Of a DNA stretch of 64,000 bases, positions 1 to 10,100 are shown in pieces (within the stretch, counting starts at the first letter, position 1; the number at the start of each line of letters is the position of its first letter). Both the position numbers and the translations under genes were made by a program. Under the pieces are notes generated by a model. That model worked only from the letters and a program-made list of their open reading frames with translations, was not told the DNA's origin and ran no database searches. Origin of the DNA: Bordetella genomosp. 11 (GTDB lineage Bacteria; Pseudomonadota; Gammaproteobacteria; Burkholderiales; Burkholderiaceae_B); assembly GCF_002261215.1 (NCBI RefSeq), contig NZ_NEVS01000001.1, positions 620,001-684,000 of the forward strand. Direction: 5' to 3'.

Positions 1-1
1 T

Positions 2-877
2 ACCGGCCAAAGCATCGGCGGGCTGTTCGTGGGCGTCAAGGTCGACGAAAACCTGTTCGAGGAACTGGAAACGGCACTCATTATGGCCGATGCCGGCGTC
101 GAAGCCACCGAGTCGCTGCTGACCGCGCTGCGCGCCCGCGTCAAGAAAGAACGCATCGAAGATGCCGCCAAGGTGCGCGATGTGCTGCGGCAGATCCTGG
201 CCGACCAGTTGCGTCCGCTGGAGCGCCGTTTCGACCTGCATCGCGCGCGGCCGCTGGTCGTCATGATCGCCGGCGTGAACGGTGCCGGAAAAACGACTTC
301 CATAGGAAAGCTGGCCAACACATTTCAACGCCAGGGCGCGTCCGTGCTGCTGGCGGCCGGCGATACGTTCCGCGCGGCGGCCCGGCAGCAATTGGTGGAA
401 TGGGGCACCCGCAATAATGTCACGGTGATTTCACAGGAAGGCGGCGACCCCGCGGCCGTGGCCTTCGATGCGGTCAATGCCGGCCGTGCCCGCGGCACGG
501 GTGTGGTGATGGTGGACACGGCGGGGCGCCTGCCCACGCAGTTGCACCTGATGGAAGAACTGAAGAAGATCCGCCGCGTCATCGGCAAGGCGGATCCGGC
601 CGCGCCGCACGAAGTCCTGCTGGTGGTGGATGGCAATACCGGGCAGAACGCGCTGGCGCAGATACGCGCCTTCGACGCGGCCATCAATCTGACCGGCCTG
701 GTGGTGACCAAGCTGGACGGCACCGCCAAGGGCGGCACGCTGGCGGCGGTGGCCGCCGGCAGCCAGGGCGTGCGCCCGATCCCGGTGTATTGGATCGGGG
801 TGGGGGAAGGGCTGGAAGACCTGCAGCCTTTCGTCGCCGACGAATTCGCCGCCGCGCTGCTGGGCATGTCCAGCTAA
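2..877 (+). CDS. ftsY: Signal recognition particle receptor FtsY, 5' truncated by window
   Basis: FtsY is the membrane-associated SRP receptor GTPase that docks ribosome-SRP complexes at the translocon. The reading frame is open from base 2, so the acidic A domain and true start lie before the window; a GTG at 29 is internal. The NG domain is complete: helical N domain first, then the P-loop GVNGAGKTT, the DTFRAAA motif, VDTAGR (G3) and TKLDGTAKGG (G4/closing motif). The gene ends 4 bp from the convergent CYTH-CHAD gene. Identity is certain from the GTPase motifs; FtsY is preferred over Ffh because there is no M domain after the G domain. Confidence 0.97.
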   Translation, partial: TGQSIGGLFVGVKVDENLFEELETALIMADAGVEATESLLTALRARVKKERIEDAAKVRDVLRQILADQLRPLERRFDLHRARPLVVMIAGVNGAGKTTSIGKLANTFQRQGASVLLAAGDTFRAAARQQLVEWGTRNNVTVISQEGGDPAAVAFDAVNAGRARGTGVVMVDTAGRLPTQLHLMEELKKIRRVIGKADPAAPHEVLLVVDGNTGQNALAQIRAFDAAINLTGLVVTKLDGTAKGGTLAAVAAGSQGVRPIPVYWIGVGEGLEDLQPFVADEFAAALLGMSS

Positions 878-881
878 GACG

Positions 882-2615
882 CTATTCCCAGAACCGCTTC
901 GCGCGTCCCAGCTTGTCGAAGGCCCGCTGGGCTTCGCTGGTCAGCTTTTCCTGGCGGGCGCTGATCCAGCCCAGGGCGAACCAGGCCTGCGGATGCCGGC
1001 TGCTCCATTGCCGGTACAGGTCGTGGGCGACCGACAGGTCGTTCATTTCGCCGAGCACATCCTGTACGGCCGCCAGCCGGCGGCGGTAGTCGCGCATCTT
1101 GTGCGCGGGCAGCAGCGACTCGGCGAAGCTCAAGCCGTAGCGCAGCCGCTTGGCGCGCTTGCGCAGCGCATGGCGGGATGGGATATCCAGTTCGGCGAAC
1201 CGTTTGCCCTCCGACAATACCTGCTTGTGCCATCTGCGCAGTCGCCGGGCCAACAGCGTCTTCAGATCGCGCGGCTCGCGCGGTGTCAGCGGAATGATGG
1301 TGGGATGGATGATTTCCACGGCGCGCGGCGCGGTGGCGGCGGCCATGGCCCTGGCCGTGGCGGCGGCATCGGCATCGGCGGCGTTGCCGCCGGGGCGATC
1401 CTTGCCGGCGGCTTGCACGCCGTCGATATCGGTATCGCCCTCGGCGTTGGCTTCGGCGGTGGCATGCGCCACGCCGGCCTGCCCGACCGCTTCGAAGTCC
1501 GGCGCGGGCCGTACGTCCAGCGTCCATTCCAGCATGTCCAGCAGCCACGACTGGAAGGTCTTGCCCGCCGCCGTATCCCGCGCGGCCACCGGTGGCGTGT
1601 CCTCATGGGGGATCGGGAAGGTCGGCATGCCCGCCTTCACCAGGGCCGGGATAATGGATTCCTGCAGGACGTCCTGGTCGCGATTGGCGCCGAACGCGGT
1701 GAAGTACGTCCGCAGCGCGGATTGCGCGGCGTCGGGGGGCAGCTCGGCCCAGCCGCGGAACAGGCGCCAGGCCGACCGCAGGCGCCGTATGCCGACGCGC
1801 AACTGATGCACATGTTCCGGCTGGCCCGCGCCGTACACGTCCAGCGTGTCGACCTCGGCCAGCATCGCCGCGTTGCGCATGATCTGGTCCATGCATTCCG
1901 CGGCCACGGCCGCCAGGCCCTGCGGCGGCGTCATCGCGGGCGATAGCGATACCGGTTTGGCCGGACGCGGTCCCCAGAACTGCGCGATCGCGGCCTTGCG
2001 CGCGTCTTCCGGCTGGTCGGCCGGCGCCAGGGTGTGCGCCAGCCCCGCCAGCGCGTCGCCGCGTTCGGATTTGCTGCGCGGATCCAGCACCAGCCCATAG
2101 CGGGACAGCCAACCGCGCGCCGTCGCGAAAATCGCCGAGGGGCGTCCGGACACCAGTTCGAATTCCACTTCGGAAATCGGCAGTTCCAGTTCGCCGGCCC
2201 GCAGCATGCCGTAGTCGTACGCGATTTCCACGGTCCCCAGCCGCGTGCGGGTTTTGCGCACCAGGCGCATGACGTCCGTTTCGTAGCGCAGTTCCAGTTC
2301 GCCTTTCAGGGCCGCGAGCGCGTCATGGACTTCCGTGCCGGCATAGACCGAGAGATCCAGGATGGGGCCGGGGCGGGGGTGGTTCATCTCCACCCGTGTG
2401 ATCGCGTTGGCGCCCGGCGTTTTCAGCGTTTGCACCCACTTGCGCCCCTCACGCCGCAGGCGGATGGCGATGCGCGCCCGCGCCAGCTCCCGATCGGGCG
2501 TATCGAAGTACATCGCGTGCAATGGCAGGCGCTCCGCGCCGGCCTGCCTGAGCTCGCGCTCGACGCCCGCGCGGGACGCCTTAGGCACGTGCAGCTTCAA
2601 TTCCTGTTCCGACAT
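882..2615 (-). CDS. CYTH-CHAD domain protein (inorganic triphosphatase-like)
   Basis: A 577-aa protein with an N-terminal CYTH domain (residues about 1-200) and a C-terminal CHAD domain (about 270-577). The CYTH signature E-x-E-x-K is visible at the very start (EQELKLHV), and basic and acidic strands typical of a triphosphate tunnel follow. CHAD is a His-rich helical domain that binds polyphosphate; here it has repeated H-x-x-R and R-x-x-R-Y patterns. A linker of about 60 residues rich in Ala and Asp splits the CHAD part. The start at 2615 was chosen because EQELK should sit at the N terminus; the frame is open further upstream. Likely cytoplasmic triphosphatase or polyphosphate-granule protein; the substrate is inferred. 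Confidence 0.85.
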   Translation of the reverse strand: MSEQELKLHVPKASRAGVERELRQAGAERLPLHAMYFDTPDRELARARIAIRLRREGRKWVQTLKTPGANAITRVEMNHPRPGPILDLSVYAGTEVHDALAALKGELELRYETDVMRLVRKTRTRLGTVEIAYDYGMLRAGELELPISEVEFELVSGRPSAIFATARGWLSRYGLVLDPRSKSERGDALAGLAHTLAPADQPEDARKAAIAQFWGPRPAKPVSLSPAMTPPQGLAAVAAECMDQIMRNAAMLAEVDTLDVYGAGQPEHVHQLRVGIRRLRSAWRLFRGWAELPPDAAQSALRTYFTAFGANRDQDVLQESIIPALVKAGMPTFPIPHEDTPPVAARDTAAGKTFQSWLLDMLEWTLDVRPAPDFEAVGQAGVAHATAEANAEGDTDIDGVQAAGKDRPGGNAADADAAATARAMAAATAPRAVEIIHPTIIPLTPREPRDLKTLLARRLRRWHKQVLSEGKRFAELDIPSRHALRKRAKRLRYGLSFAESLLPAHKMRDYRRRLAAVQDVLGEMNDLSVAHDLYRQWSSRHPQAWFALGWISARQEKLTSEAQRAFDKLGRAKRFWE

Positions 2616-2889
2616 GACGTTCCGCAAAACAACAGTGACCCGCGATGTTACCCATCCGTGCCACCCGGGTTGATGACGTGTCATAAAGAAGTCATTTGTG
2701 CTTCATGTTGCACCCGCCGGCGGCCCAGTGGAAATCTTTTATGGCGTGACCGCGCGCGAAGCCGCGTCCCGGATGCCGCTGCCCGCCCGGCCCGGCTTAG
2801 CGCATCCGGCGGGCTCCCTGCGGGCGAGCCCGGCCGGGCTCCCTTGCCACGGCGCTAAAATGATCGTTTTTCCCCGCCGTCCCGCCCTC

Positions 2890-4068
2890 ATGTCCGCCCA
2901 GCCGACCCCCGTCGCTCCAGCTTCCGACACCGAATCCTTCGGGATCGCCTCGGTCACCGAAATCATTGCCGAGCTGCGTGCCGGACGTATCGTCATCCTG
3001 GTCGACGAAGAAGACCGGGAAAACGAGGGCGACCTCGTCATGGCGGCCGAATTCGTCACGCCGGAGGCCATCAACTTCATGGTCACCCACGGCCGTGGCC
3101 TGGTCTGCCTGACGCTTACCGAAGAACGCTGTCGCCAGCTGGATCTGCCCTTGATGGCGTCCCGCAACGGTACCCGTTTCGGCACCAATTTCACGGTCTC
3201 CATCGAAGCGTCCGAAGGCGTGGAAACCGGCATTTCCGCCGCCGATCGCGCCCGTACCATCCGCGCCGCGGTGGCGCGCGACGCCAAACCGGCGGATCTG
3301 GTCCAGCCCGGCCATATCTTTCCGGTACGCGCGGTGCCCGGCGGCGTGCTGGTGCGGGCCGGCCATACCGAGGCCGGCTGCGACCTGACCGCCATGGCGG
3401 GCCTGACACCGGCCGCCGTCATTTGCGAAATCCTGAAGCCGGACGGCACCATGGCGCGGCTGCCGGACTTGGTCGCCTTCGCCAAGGCCCACGATTTGAA
3501 GATCGGTACCATCGCCGACCTGATCCAATACCGCAGCGAGCACGAATCCATCGTCCAGCGCCTGGGCGAGCGTGTCATGCAGACGGCCTGGGGCAGCTTC
3601 CGCTCGGTGGCCTATCGCGATACCGCGACCGAATCCATCCATATCGCCCTGGTGCGCGGCGATATCGATCCGAACCGCGAAACCCTGGTCCGCGTGCATG
3701 AACCCGCCTCCGTGCTGGATGTCCTGGACACGGGCTCCAGCCAGCACAGCTGGGGGGTAGCACAGGCCCTGCAGGCCGTTGCCGGCGCTCCGGCCGGCGT
3801 GGTGGTGCTGATGAACTGCCAGGCCGGCGGCGAACACCTGTCCGAGCAGATCTCCGCCTGGAACGACCCCGCCCATGCCGCCCGGGCGGAGTCCCGCGGC
3901 GACCGCCTGGGGCTGCGCACCTACGGCATCGGCGCGCAGATTTTGCGGGATCTCAACGTCGGCCAGATGAAACTCCTGGCGCGTCCCCGGAAAATGCCCA
4001 GCATGGCGGGGTTTGCGCTGTCGATTACAGGTTACGATTGCGACCCTCCCGCGTCCCCGGTACGCTAG
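2890..4068 (+). CDS. ribB: 3,4-dihydroxy-2-butanone 4-phosphate synthase with degenerate GTP cyclohydrolase II domain (RibBX type)
   Basis: Makes the four-carbon precursor of riboflavin from ribulose 5-phosphate. The N-terminal DHBP synthase half is intact ([26 protein letters not shown]). The C-terminal half keeps the GTP cyclohydrolase II fold end ([14 protein letters not shown]) but the Cys-x10-Cys-x-Cys zinc site is gone: after LVRVH the cysteines are replaced by an unrelated stretch, so GTP cyclohydrolase II activity is not expected. This RibBX variant is known in proteobacteria. The start at 2890 gives 392 aa and normal N-terminal length; ATGs further upstream would add an unconserved extension. 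A separate ribA is expected elsewhere. Followed 90 bp later by ribH. Confidence 0.93.
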   Translation: MSAQPTPVAPASDTESFGIASVTEIIAELRAGRIVILVDEEDRENEGDLVMAAEFVTPEAINFMVTHGRGLVCLTLTEERCRQLDLPLMASRNGTRFGTNFTVSIEASEGVETGISAADRARTIRAAVARDAKPADLVQPGHIFPVRAVPGGVLVRAGHTEAGCDLTAMAGLTPAAVICEILKPDGTMARLPDLVAFAKAHDLKIGTIADLIQYRSEHESIVQRLGERVMQTAWGSFRSVAYRDTATESIHIALVRGDIDPNRETLVRVHEPASVLDVLDTGSSQHSWGVAQALQAVAGAPAGVVVLMNCQAGGEHLSEQISAWNDPAHAARAESRGDRLGLRTYGIGAQILRDLNVGQMKLLARPRKMPSMAGFALSITGYDCDPPASPVR

Positions 4069-4158
4069 GAGCCCGATCCTCGCCCGTCGACGTCCGCCCG
4101 ACGCCGGCCGTGTCCACCGTTTGCAACCAACCGCCCGCAACCTATAAGGCAGTTATCG

Positions 4159-4698
4159 ATGAATCCCTATACCTTATCCCCTGATTTGAACGGCGAGGGG
4201 CTGCATATCGGCATCGTCCGCGCCCGTTTCAACGAGGAGATCGGCCAGGCCGAACTCGACGCCTGCCTCGAAGAACTCGCCAAGCTGGGCGTGGACGAAC
4301 GCGACGTCATGCTGGTCACCGTCCCGGGTGCGCTGGAACTGGGCGTGACGCTGGCGCGCATGGCCGAAACCTACGAGTTCGACGCGTTGATCGCCCTGGG
4401 CGCCGTGATTCGCGGCGAAACCTACCACTTCGAAGTGGTCAGCAACGAAATGGCGTCCGCCATCACCCGTATCTCCGTGGAAACCGGCATTCCCATCGCC
4501 AACGGCGTGCTGACGGTCGACACGGACGAACAGGCCGAAGCCCGCGCCCCCGTCAAGGGCCGCGACTGCGCGCAGGTCGCGGTCGAAATGGCCAACCTGA
4601 TCGCCGCCCTCGAGCCCGAATCCGAAGATGAGGACGAGGACGAGGACGAGGACGAAGAAGACTACGAAGACGAAGAAGACGATGACAACCGCCGCTGA
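4159..4698 (+). CDS. ribH: 6,7-dimethyl-8-ribityllumazine synthase with acidic tail
   Basis: Lumazine synthase condenses the ribB product with the ribitylaminouracil, the penultimate riboflavin step, in a multimeric shell. The core (about 155 residues) is standard: [34 protein letters not shown] and [14 protein letters not shown]. The last 25 residues are almost only Asp and Glu, encoded by GAGGAC/GAAGAC repeats. The coding end overlaps the nusB start by 17 bp, so the two are probably translationally coupled. The core is certain; the role of the acidic tail is unknown. Confidence 0.97.
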   Translation: MNPYTLSPDLNGEGLHIGIVRARFNEEIGQAELDACLEELAKLGVDERDVMLVTVPGALELGVTLARMAETYEFDALIALGAVIRGETYHFEVVSNEMASAITRISVETGIPIANGVLTVDTDEQAEARAPVKGRDCAQVAVEMANLIAALEPESEDEDEDEDEDEEDYEDEEDDDNRR

Positions 4699-5170
4699 TC
4701 AAGCCGCCCAGGTCCGCGCCAACGCGCGCAGCGCGCGGCGCCGCGCGCGCGAATTCGCGCTGCAGGGTATCTACGCCTGGCTGCTGCGCGGTGGCGAAGG
4801 CACGCAGGACGCCGGCGAGATCGATGCCCACCTGCGCGACGCGGAGGATTTTTCCGAAGCGGACGCGCAATGGTTCAAGACGCTGCTGCACGGCGTCCTG
4901 CGCGAAGCGCCCGACCTGCGCGAGCGGTTCGCGCCCTTCGTCGACCGGCCGCTGAACGAGCTGTCGCCGGTCGAACACGGCATCCTGCTTATCGGCAGCT
5001 ACGAACTGGTGCACCACATCGAAGTCCCGTACAAGGTCGCCATCAACGAGGCCGTCGAACTGGCCAAGTCATTTGGCGGCACGGACGGCTTCAAGTTCGT
5101 CAACGGCGTGCTGGACAAGCTGGCGGCGGTGGTGCGCGACAAGGAAGTGGCCGCGGCCGCGCGCCGCTGA
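4682..5170 (+). CDS. nusB: Transcription antitermination factor NusB
   Basis: NusB pairs with NusE (S10) on boxA RNA to support rRNA antitermination. The 162-aa protein is all-helical, with an Arg-rich N terminus ([15 protein letters not shown]), the conserved P-L-N-E-L-S-P-V-E segment and the C-terminal [14 protein letters not shown] signature. The ATG at 4682 lies inside the acidic 3' end of ribH. Gene order ribB-ribH-nusB-thiL-pgpA is usual for this group of bacteria. Confidence 0.97.
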   Translation: MTTAADQAAQVRANARSARRRAREFALQGIYAWLLRGGEGTQDAGEIDAHLRDAEDFSEADAQWFKTLLHGVLREAPDLRERFAPFVDRPLNELSPVEHGILLIGSYELVHHIEVPYKVAINEAVELAKSFGGTDGFKFVNGVLDKLAAVVRDKEVAAAARR

Positions 5171-5216
5171 CAAGCGCGCCCGCTCCGGCGTCACCGGCAC
5201 TTTCCCAGGAACGCGC

Positions 5217-6182
5217 GTGGCCTCCGAATTCGACCTGATAGATCGGTACTTCAAGCGCGCCGCCCCGCCGGGAATGCTGGGCGTGGGCGACGACTGCGCG
5301 CTGTTCGGCGTCCCGCCCGGCATGCAGGTGGCAACCAGCACCGACCTGCTGATCGAAGGCCGGCATTTTTTTCCCGACGTGGATCCCCGCGCGCTGGGCC
5401 ATAAATCGCTGGCCGTCAACGTGTCGGACCTGGCCGCCATGGGTGCCAGGCCGATAGGCTGCCTGCTCGGCCTGGCGCTGCCGGAAGTCCGCGAGCCCTG
5501 GCTCGCGGCGTTCGCGGAGGGATTCCACGCCATGGCCCATGCCGCCGGTTGTCCGCTCATCGGCGGCGACACCACCGGCAATCCCGGTGTCCTGGCCATC
5601 AGCGTGACCGTGTTCGGGGCCGTTCGCCCGGACGCGGCGCTGTGCCGCAGCGGCGCCCTCCCGGGCGACGATATCTGGGTGTCCGGTGCCCTGGGCGACG
5701 CCGACATCGCCTATCGCCTGCTAAGCGGCCAGATGCCGCCGGATGACGCGCTGTTGGCGCACACCCGTGCCGCGCTGGACTGGCCACAGCCGCGCTTCGC
5801 GCTGGGGCAGGCCCTGGCCGGCGTCGCGCGTTCCGCCATCGATATCTCCGACGGCTTGCTGCAGGACCTCGGGCATATTTTGAAGGCCAGCGGCGTCGGC
5901 GCGCGCCTGTACCTGGATGACCTGCCCGTGTCCGCCGCCCTGGCGGGTGTGCCGGCCGATCGTGTCCGCCACGCGGTATTGGCCGGTGGCGATGCCTACG
6001 AACTCTGTTTTACGGCGCCGGCCGATCGGGCGGATGCCATCCGCGTGATCGGCGCGGAATCCGGCGTGGCCGTCACCCGCATCGGCGCGATCGAGGCCGG
6101 CACGGGGCTTACGGTGCTGGATGCCGACGGCGCGCCCTTGCGCGATCTTCCTCGCGGCTTCGACCATTTCCGTTCCTCATGA
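5217..6182 (+). CDS. thiL: Thiamine-monophosphate kinase
   Basis: Phosphorylates thiamine monophosphate to thiamine diphosphate. The 321-aa product has the PurM/ThiL-type metal-binding N terminus (GVGDDCALFG), NVSDLAAMGA and the SDGLLQDLGH motif. GTG at 5217 is chosen because AGGA at 5207-5210 is a well-placed ribosome binding site and the family N terminus (EFDLIDRYF) begins there; the frame is open upstream inside nusB. The stop overlaps the pgpA start as ATGA, showing coupling. Confidence 0.95.
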   Translation: MASEFDLIDRYFKRAAPPGMLGVGDDCALFGVPPGMQVATSTDLLIEGRHFFPDVDPRALGHKSLAVNVSDLAAMGARPIGCLLGLALPEVREPWLAAFAEGFHAMAHAAGCPLIGGDTTGNPGVLAISVTVFGAVRPDAALCRSGALPGDDIWVSGALGDADIAYRLLSGQMPPDDALLAHTRAALDWPQPRFALGQALAGVARSAIDISDGLLQDLGHILKASGVGARLYLDDLPVSAALAGVPADRVRHAVLAGGDAYELCFTAPADRADAIRVIGAESGVAVTRIGAIEAGTGLTVLDADGAPLRDLPRGFDHFRSS

Positions 6183-6721
6183 CCCAGACCACACCGGATC
6201 CCGAATCCGTTTCCATGCGGGCCCGCGCCCGCGTGGCCTTTCCCGCCTTTTCGTGGATCGCCGCCAAGCCCAGCCGCTTCATCGCGTTCGGCCTGGGGTC
6301 CGGCCTGATCCGGCCGGCATCCGGTACCTGGGGCACCGTGCTGGCGTGGCTGATATGGCTGCCTGCCGCGCACTGGCTCGGCGATGCGGCCCTGGGCCTG
6401 TTAATTGCTTTGGCCCTGGTATACGGGTGCTGGGCTTGTCATCGCGCGGGCCAGGAGCTGGGCCAGCCCGATCATGTCGGCATGGTGTGGGACGAGATGG
6501 CCGCCTTCTGGCTGGTCCTGTGGCTGGTGCCGGGCGGATGGTTGTCGCAGGCTTGCGCCTTCGTCCTGTTCCGGACGTTCGACATCGTCAAGCCGCCGCC
6601 CATTCGCTATTTTGATGCGCGCATGAAGAACGGTATCGGTGTGATGTGGGACGATCTGCTGGCGGCGGGTTACGCGCTGCTGGTCATGGCAATCGCGGTG
6701 CGCATGGGAGCTTTTCAATGA
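6179..6721 (+). CDS. pgpA: Phosphatidylglycerophosphatase A
   Basis: Inner-membrane phosphatase that removes the terminal phosphate of phosphatidylglycerophosphate in phospholipid synthesis. 180 aa with hydrophobic segments and the PgpA signatures GSGLIRPASGTWGT, VWDEMAAFW and FRTFDIVKPPPI, followed by GIGVMWDDLLAG-type ending. Start ATGA overlaps thiL stop and its own stop overlaps the pncC start, so thiL-pgpA-pncC form one coupled unit. Confidence 0.95.
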   Translation: MTQTTPDPESVSMRARARVAFPAFSWIAAKPSRFIAFGLGSGLIRPASGTWGTVLAWLIWLPAAHWLGDAALGLLIALALVYGCWACHRAGQELGQPDHVGMVWDEMAAFWLVLWLVPGGWLSQACAFVLFRTFDIVKPPPIRYFDARMKNGIGVMWDDLLAAGYALLVMAIAVRMGAFQ

Positions 6722-7257
6722 CGACGTTTGACAGCCACATAATCAACCTGGCCGGCGTGCTGGGCAAGGAATTGCAGCGCCGCAACTGGATGATGGGTAC
6801 GGCGGAATCCTGCACCGGCGGCTTGCTGGCGGGCGCGGTCACCGCCATCGCGGGTTCCAGCGCCTGGTTCGATCGCGGCTTCGTGACGTACAGCAACGAG
6901 GCCAAGGTGGTGGATCTGCAGGTCTCGCCGGACACGCTGAATCTATACGGCGCCGTCAGCGAACCCGTCGCGCAGGAAATGGCCAACGGCGTATTGCTGG
7001 AATCGCTCGTTTCCCATGTGGCGGTCTCCACCACCGGCATCGCCGGGCCGGAAGGCGGCACCCCGGGCAAACCGGTGGGCATGGTGTGCTTCGGGTTCGC
7101 CGTGCGCGCGGGCAGCGGCATCACCACCCGCGCCGCGACCCACGTGTTCACCGGGGACCGTGCGCAGGTACGCCAGCAGGCAGTCGCTTTTGCCCTGCTG
7201 ACCTTGTTGGAAACGATAGGCGCGAAAACCGCGCAATCCGACCCGACCCTGGTCTGA
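6718..7257 (+). CDS. pncC: Nicotinamide-nucleotide amidohydrolase (CinA C-terminal family)
   Basis: Deamidates nicotinamide mononucleotide in NAD salvage. The 179-aa protein is the CinA C-terminal domain alone: TAESCTGGLLAG near residue 25, YSNEAKVVDL, and STTGIAGPEGGTPGKPVG. ATG at 6718 overlaps the pgpA stop. No N-terminal MoaB-like CinA domain is attached, so this is the stand-alone PncC form. Confidence 0.94.
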   Translation: MTTFDSHIINLAGVLGKELQRRNWMMGTAESCTGGLLAGAVTAIAGSSAWFDRGFVTYSNEAKVVDLQVSPDTLNLYGAVSEPVAQEMANGVLLESLVSHVAVSTTGIAGPEGGTPGKPVGMVCFGFAVRAGSGITTRAATHVFTGDRAQVRQQAVAFALLTLLETIGAKTAQSDPTLV

Positions 7258-7294
7258 CCGGGCTGGCTGCGCCCGCGCGTCGCGAACGCCGGTG

Positions 7295-8113
7295 CTAGCG
7301 CACCGCGTTGATCGCGTCGCGCAGGTCCTTCGCCGCCTCGGCCGCGGCCTGTCGCCAATCCTTGCCGCTCGACGCGTAAAGAATGGCGCGCGACGAGCTG
7401 ATCAGCATGCCGGTGCCGCGCGCATTGCGCGCGTTTGCCACCGTGGCCGTCACGTCGCCGCCCTGGGCGCCGATGCCGGGAATCAGCAGCGGTACGCTAT
7501 CCCCCACGCGTTTGCGCACGGCCGCGAGTTCGGCCGGATACGTGGCGCCGACCACCAGGCCGCACTGCCCCTGGCTATTCCATTTGTCCGCGACCAGCCC
7601 CGCGACATGCAGGTAAAGCGGTTCGCCGGATTCCGTCCGCACGAACTGCAGGTCGGACCCGCCGGGGTTGGAGGTGCGGCACAGGATGAACACGCCGCGA
7701 TCGGTCCAGCGCAGATAGGGCTCGATCGAATCCAGGCCCATGTAGGGACTGACCGTGACGCAATCCGCCTTGTAGCGTTCGAAGGCCTCGCGGGCGTACT
7801 GTTCGGCGGTCGAGCCGATGTCGCCGCGCTTGGCATCCAGGATGATCGTGCGGTCGGGATGCTGGGTGCGGATGTGCTCGCACAGGGCTTCCAGTTGGTC
7901 TTCGGCGCGGGCGGCCGCGAAATACGCGATCTGCGGCTTGAAGCTGCATGCGTAGGGCGCGGTGGCATCGACGATGTCGCGGCAGAAGCGGAAGATCGCA
8001 TCCGGCTGGCCGTCCAGTTCGTGGGGCAGCCGTTTGACGTCCGGGTCCAGGCCCACGGTCAGCAGCGAACCGGAGACGTCCCAGGCGGCGTCGAGTTTTT
8101 CTTTGAAATTCAT
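7295..8113 (-). CDS. pyrF: Orotidine 5'-phosphate decarboxylase, type 2
   Basis: Last step of UMP synthesis. 272 aa, longer than the E. coli-type enzyme and typical of the subfamily 2 PyrF. The catalytic loop [17 protein letters not shown] gives the D-x-K-x-x-D residues; [13 protein letters not shown] lies at the N terminus. ATG at 8113 gives the family N terminus [11 protein letters not shown]; the frame runs upstream into ndh without meaning. It starts 2 bp after the ndh stop, so ndh-pyrF are likely cotranscribed leftward. Confidence 0.95.
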   Translation of the reverse strand: MNFKEKLDAAWDVSGSLLTVGLDPDVKRLPHELDGQPDAIFRFCRDIVDATAPYACSFKPQIAYFAAARAEDQLEALCEHIRTQHPDRTIILDAKRGDIGSTAEQYAREAFERYKADCVTVSPYMGLDSIEPYLRWTDRGVFILCRTSNPGGSDLQFVRTESGEPLYLHVAGLVADKWNSQGQCGLVVGATYPAELAAVRKRVGDSVPLLIPGIGAQGGDVTATVANARNARGTGMLISSSRAILYASSGKDWRQAAAEAAKDLRDAINAVR

Positions 8114-8115
8114 CG

Positions 8116-9435
8116 TCAGTGGAGTTTTACGCGGGGCCGCGTGCGCCGCAGCAGCACGCGTCCCAGGGCCAGGCTGACCGTGCGCCAAATGCCCAGCAGG
8201 GCGCGATGGTGCATCAGATGCAGGCTCATGTACATGAAGCGTGCCAGTGTACCGCTTACGAACAGCCCGCGGCCCGCCAGCTTGCCCATCAGGCTGCCCA
8301 CGCCCGCGCCCTGGCCCAGCGACACCAGGGATCCATAGTCCTTGTAGACATAGCCCGCGGCGGGTTCGGGCTGGCGCTGGATGCGCGCGCCGATCTTGCG
8401 CGCCAGATAAGAGGCCTGCTGGTGCGCTGCCTGGGCGCGCGCGGGCACGGTGCCGTGGCCCGGCCATGGCGCCGCGGCGCAATCGCCCAGGGCCAGGATC
8501 AGCGGATCCGGGGTCTCCAGCCGTTCGTTGACTTCCAGTTGCCCGATGCGGTTCACCGGCAGGCCCAATTCGCCCAGGAAAGCCGGGCCCTGGATGCCCG
8601 CGGCCCACAGGCAGATATGGGCGTCGTACACGGTACCGTCGTCGGTCCTGACGCCATGCGGCATGACTTCAGCGACGCGGCGGCCGGTCTGAACCTTGAT
8701 GCCCAGTTCGGCCAGCCTGGCATGGGCCGCGCGCGCCAGCCGCTCCGGCAGCGGCGACAGAATGCGCGGCGCGCCCTCGATCAGCGTCACGCTCAGGTCG
8801 CGGTCCGGACGGAAGCTGGGCAGTCCATAGGCGCTGACGACATGGCCGGCCTCGAGCAGCTCCACCGCCAGTTCGACGCCGGTGGCGCCGCCGCCAACGA
8901 TGACGATGTTCAGCCGCGCGGTCGCGTCGTGCACCTTGGCCTGGTCCACCTGGATCATGGCCTTGAGCAGTGTCAGCCGGAATTGTTCCGCGTTATCGGT
9001 GGTATCCAGCGTGATCGCGTATTGCGCCGCGCCAGGGGTGCCATAGAAATTGGCGATGCTGCCGACGGCCAGCACCAGCGTGTCGTAGGGAAGCGCGCGT
9101 TCCGGCAGGACCGGTTCGCCGGCCTGGTCAACCACGCACTGCACATTGGCGGTGCGATGCGCGCGGTCGATGTCGCGTACACGTCCCAGCACGAAGGAAA
9201 ATCCGCTCAGGTGCGCCAGCATCAGGTAGGACAGGCCTTCCTGGTGAATATCCAGCGTACCCGCCGCCGCCTCATGCAGAGACGGTTTCCAGATGTGGAA
9301 GGGCCGTTCGTCGACCAGCGTGACATGGCCCGGCCCGTAGGCGCGGCCCAGCCGGGCCGCGAGTTCAAGACCGCCGGCACCGCCCCCCACGATGACGACG
9401 CGGTGGGGATGATTGGGCGAGGTGGGCGGCGGCAT
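8116..9435 (-). CDS. ndh: Type II NADH:quinone oxidoreductase
   Basis: Single-subunit, non-proton-pumping NADH dehydrogenase of the inner membrane. 439 aa with two Rossmann dinucleotide sites: FAD-binding [14 protein letters not shown] near residue 13 and NAD-binding [14 protein letters not shown] near residue 170. LWAAGIQGP and LALGDCAA are the usual later FAD motifs. The C terminus has an amphipathic, weakly hydrophobic stretch ending in basic residues, as expected for peripheral membrane attachment. Confidence 0.92.
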   Translation of the reverse strand: MPPPTSPNHPHRVVIVGGGAGGLELAARLGRAYGPGHVTLVDERPFHIWKPSLHEAAAGTLDIHQEGLSYLMLAHLSGFSFVLGRVRDIDRAHRTANVQCVVDQAGEPVLPERALPYDTLVLAVGSIANFYGTPGAAQYAITLDTTDNAEQFRLTLLKAMIQVDQAKVHDATARLNIVIVGGGATGVELAVELLEAGHVVSAYGLPSFRPDRDLSVTLIEGAPRILSPLPERLARAAHARLAELGIKVQTGRRVAEVMPHGVRTDDGTVYDAHICLWAAGIQGPAFLGELGLPVNRIGQLEVNERLETPDPLILALGDCAAAPWPGHGTVPARAQAAHQQASYLARKIGARIQRQPEPAAGYVYKDYGSLVSLGQGAGVGSLMGKLAGRGLFVSGTLARFMYMSLHLMHHRALLGIWRTVSLALGRVLLRRTRPRVKLH

Positions 9436-9537
9436 GCCGCGCAGTATAGCGGCGCGCGCGCGGATTGACGCGCGATTTGCCGCGTTTCGGTGCGAATTTC
9501 GTCGGTGCGCGGCGAATCGGCGCGGGGCCCGCCGGGC

Positions 9538-9933
9538 CTACAACAAGAAGCGGCCGACCGCCACGGCGACCCAGATGGCGACGGTGAAAATCAGGCAGAG
9601 AAGGACGGCGGCGCTGCCCAGATCCTTCGCGCGGCCCAGCAAGGGATGCATTTCCACCGATAAGGCATCGGCCAGCGCCTCGATGGCGGAATTCAGTAGC
9701 TCCGTCACCAGCACCATGGTCACCGACATGATCAGAATGAACACTTCCAGGACGGACCGGCCCAGCCAGAAAGCGGCCGGGATCATCAGGATGGCCAGCA
9801 CCAGTTCCTGGCGGAACGCCGCTTCGTAGCGGATGGCGGCCCGGAAGCCCTGCATCGAATAGCGCAGCGCGTTGAAGATGCGGCGCACGCCGCCGGTACT
9901 TTTATAGGGCGAGTGCTGCGGTGTAGGCGTCAT
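9538..9933 (-). CDS. dgkA: Diacylglycerol kinase (DgkA)
   Basis: Small integral membrane kinase recycling diacylglycerol to phosphatidic acid. 131 aa with three predicted membrane helices and the family motif AIRYEAAFRQEL, then VLVTELLNSAIEALAD and GRAKDLGSAAVLL. The ATG at 9933 is chosen because the frame upstream is a low-complexity Pro/Arg stretch without conservation. About 100 bp separate it from ndh, which is transcribed the same way. Confidence 0.94.
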   Translation of the reverse strand: MTPTPQHSPYKSTGGVRRIFNALRYSMQGFRAAIRYEAAFRQELVLAILMIPAAFWLGRSVLEVFILIMSVTMVLVTELLNSAIEALADALSVEMHPLLGRAKDLGSAAVLLCLIFTVAIWVAVAVGRFLL

Positions 9934-10100
9934 GGCGGATAGGCTGGAGCAGCGGAAAAGAGGAGGATCCGGCGACACGGCGGCCGGGATGGGCCGCGTC
10001 CCGAAACCGGACGGTAGCGCGTATGGGCCGTGGCGCGGCCCGCCGCAATGATAAGCAGAAACCCTAATTGTTTCACGGGGGCGCGGCGCGCAGTATGCGG

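Noticed and set aside
2690..2889. Possible FMN riboswitch before ribB
   Set aside because: None of the conserved RFN blocks (such as the AGGG...ACCGGCGGT pairing segments) could be found in the leader.
2797..4140. 447-aa minus-strand frame opposite ribB
   Set aside because: A shadow frame with no family motif; the plus strand encodes a clear DHBP synthase.
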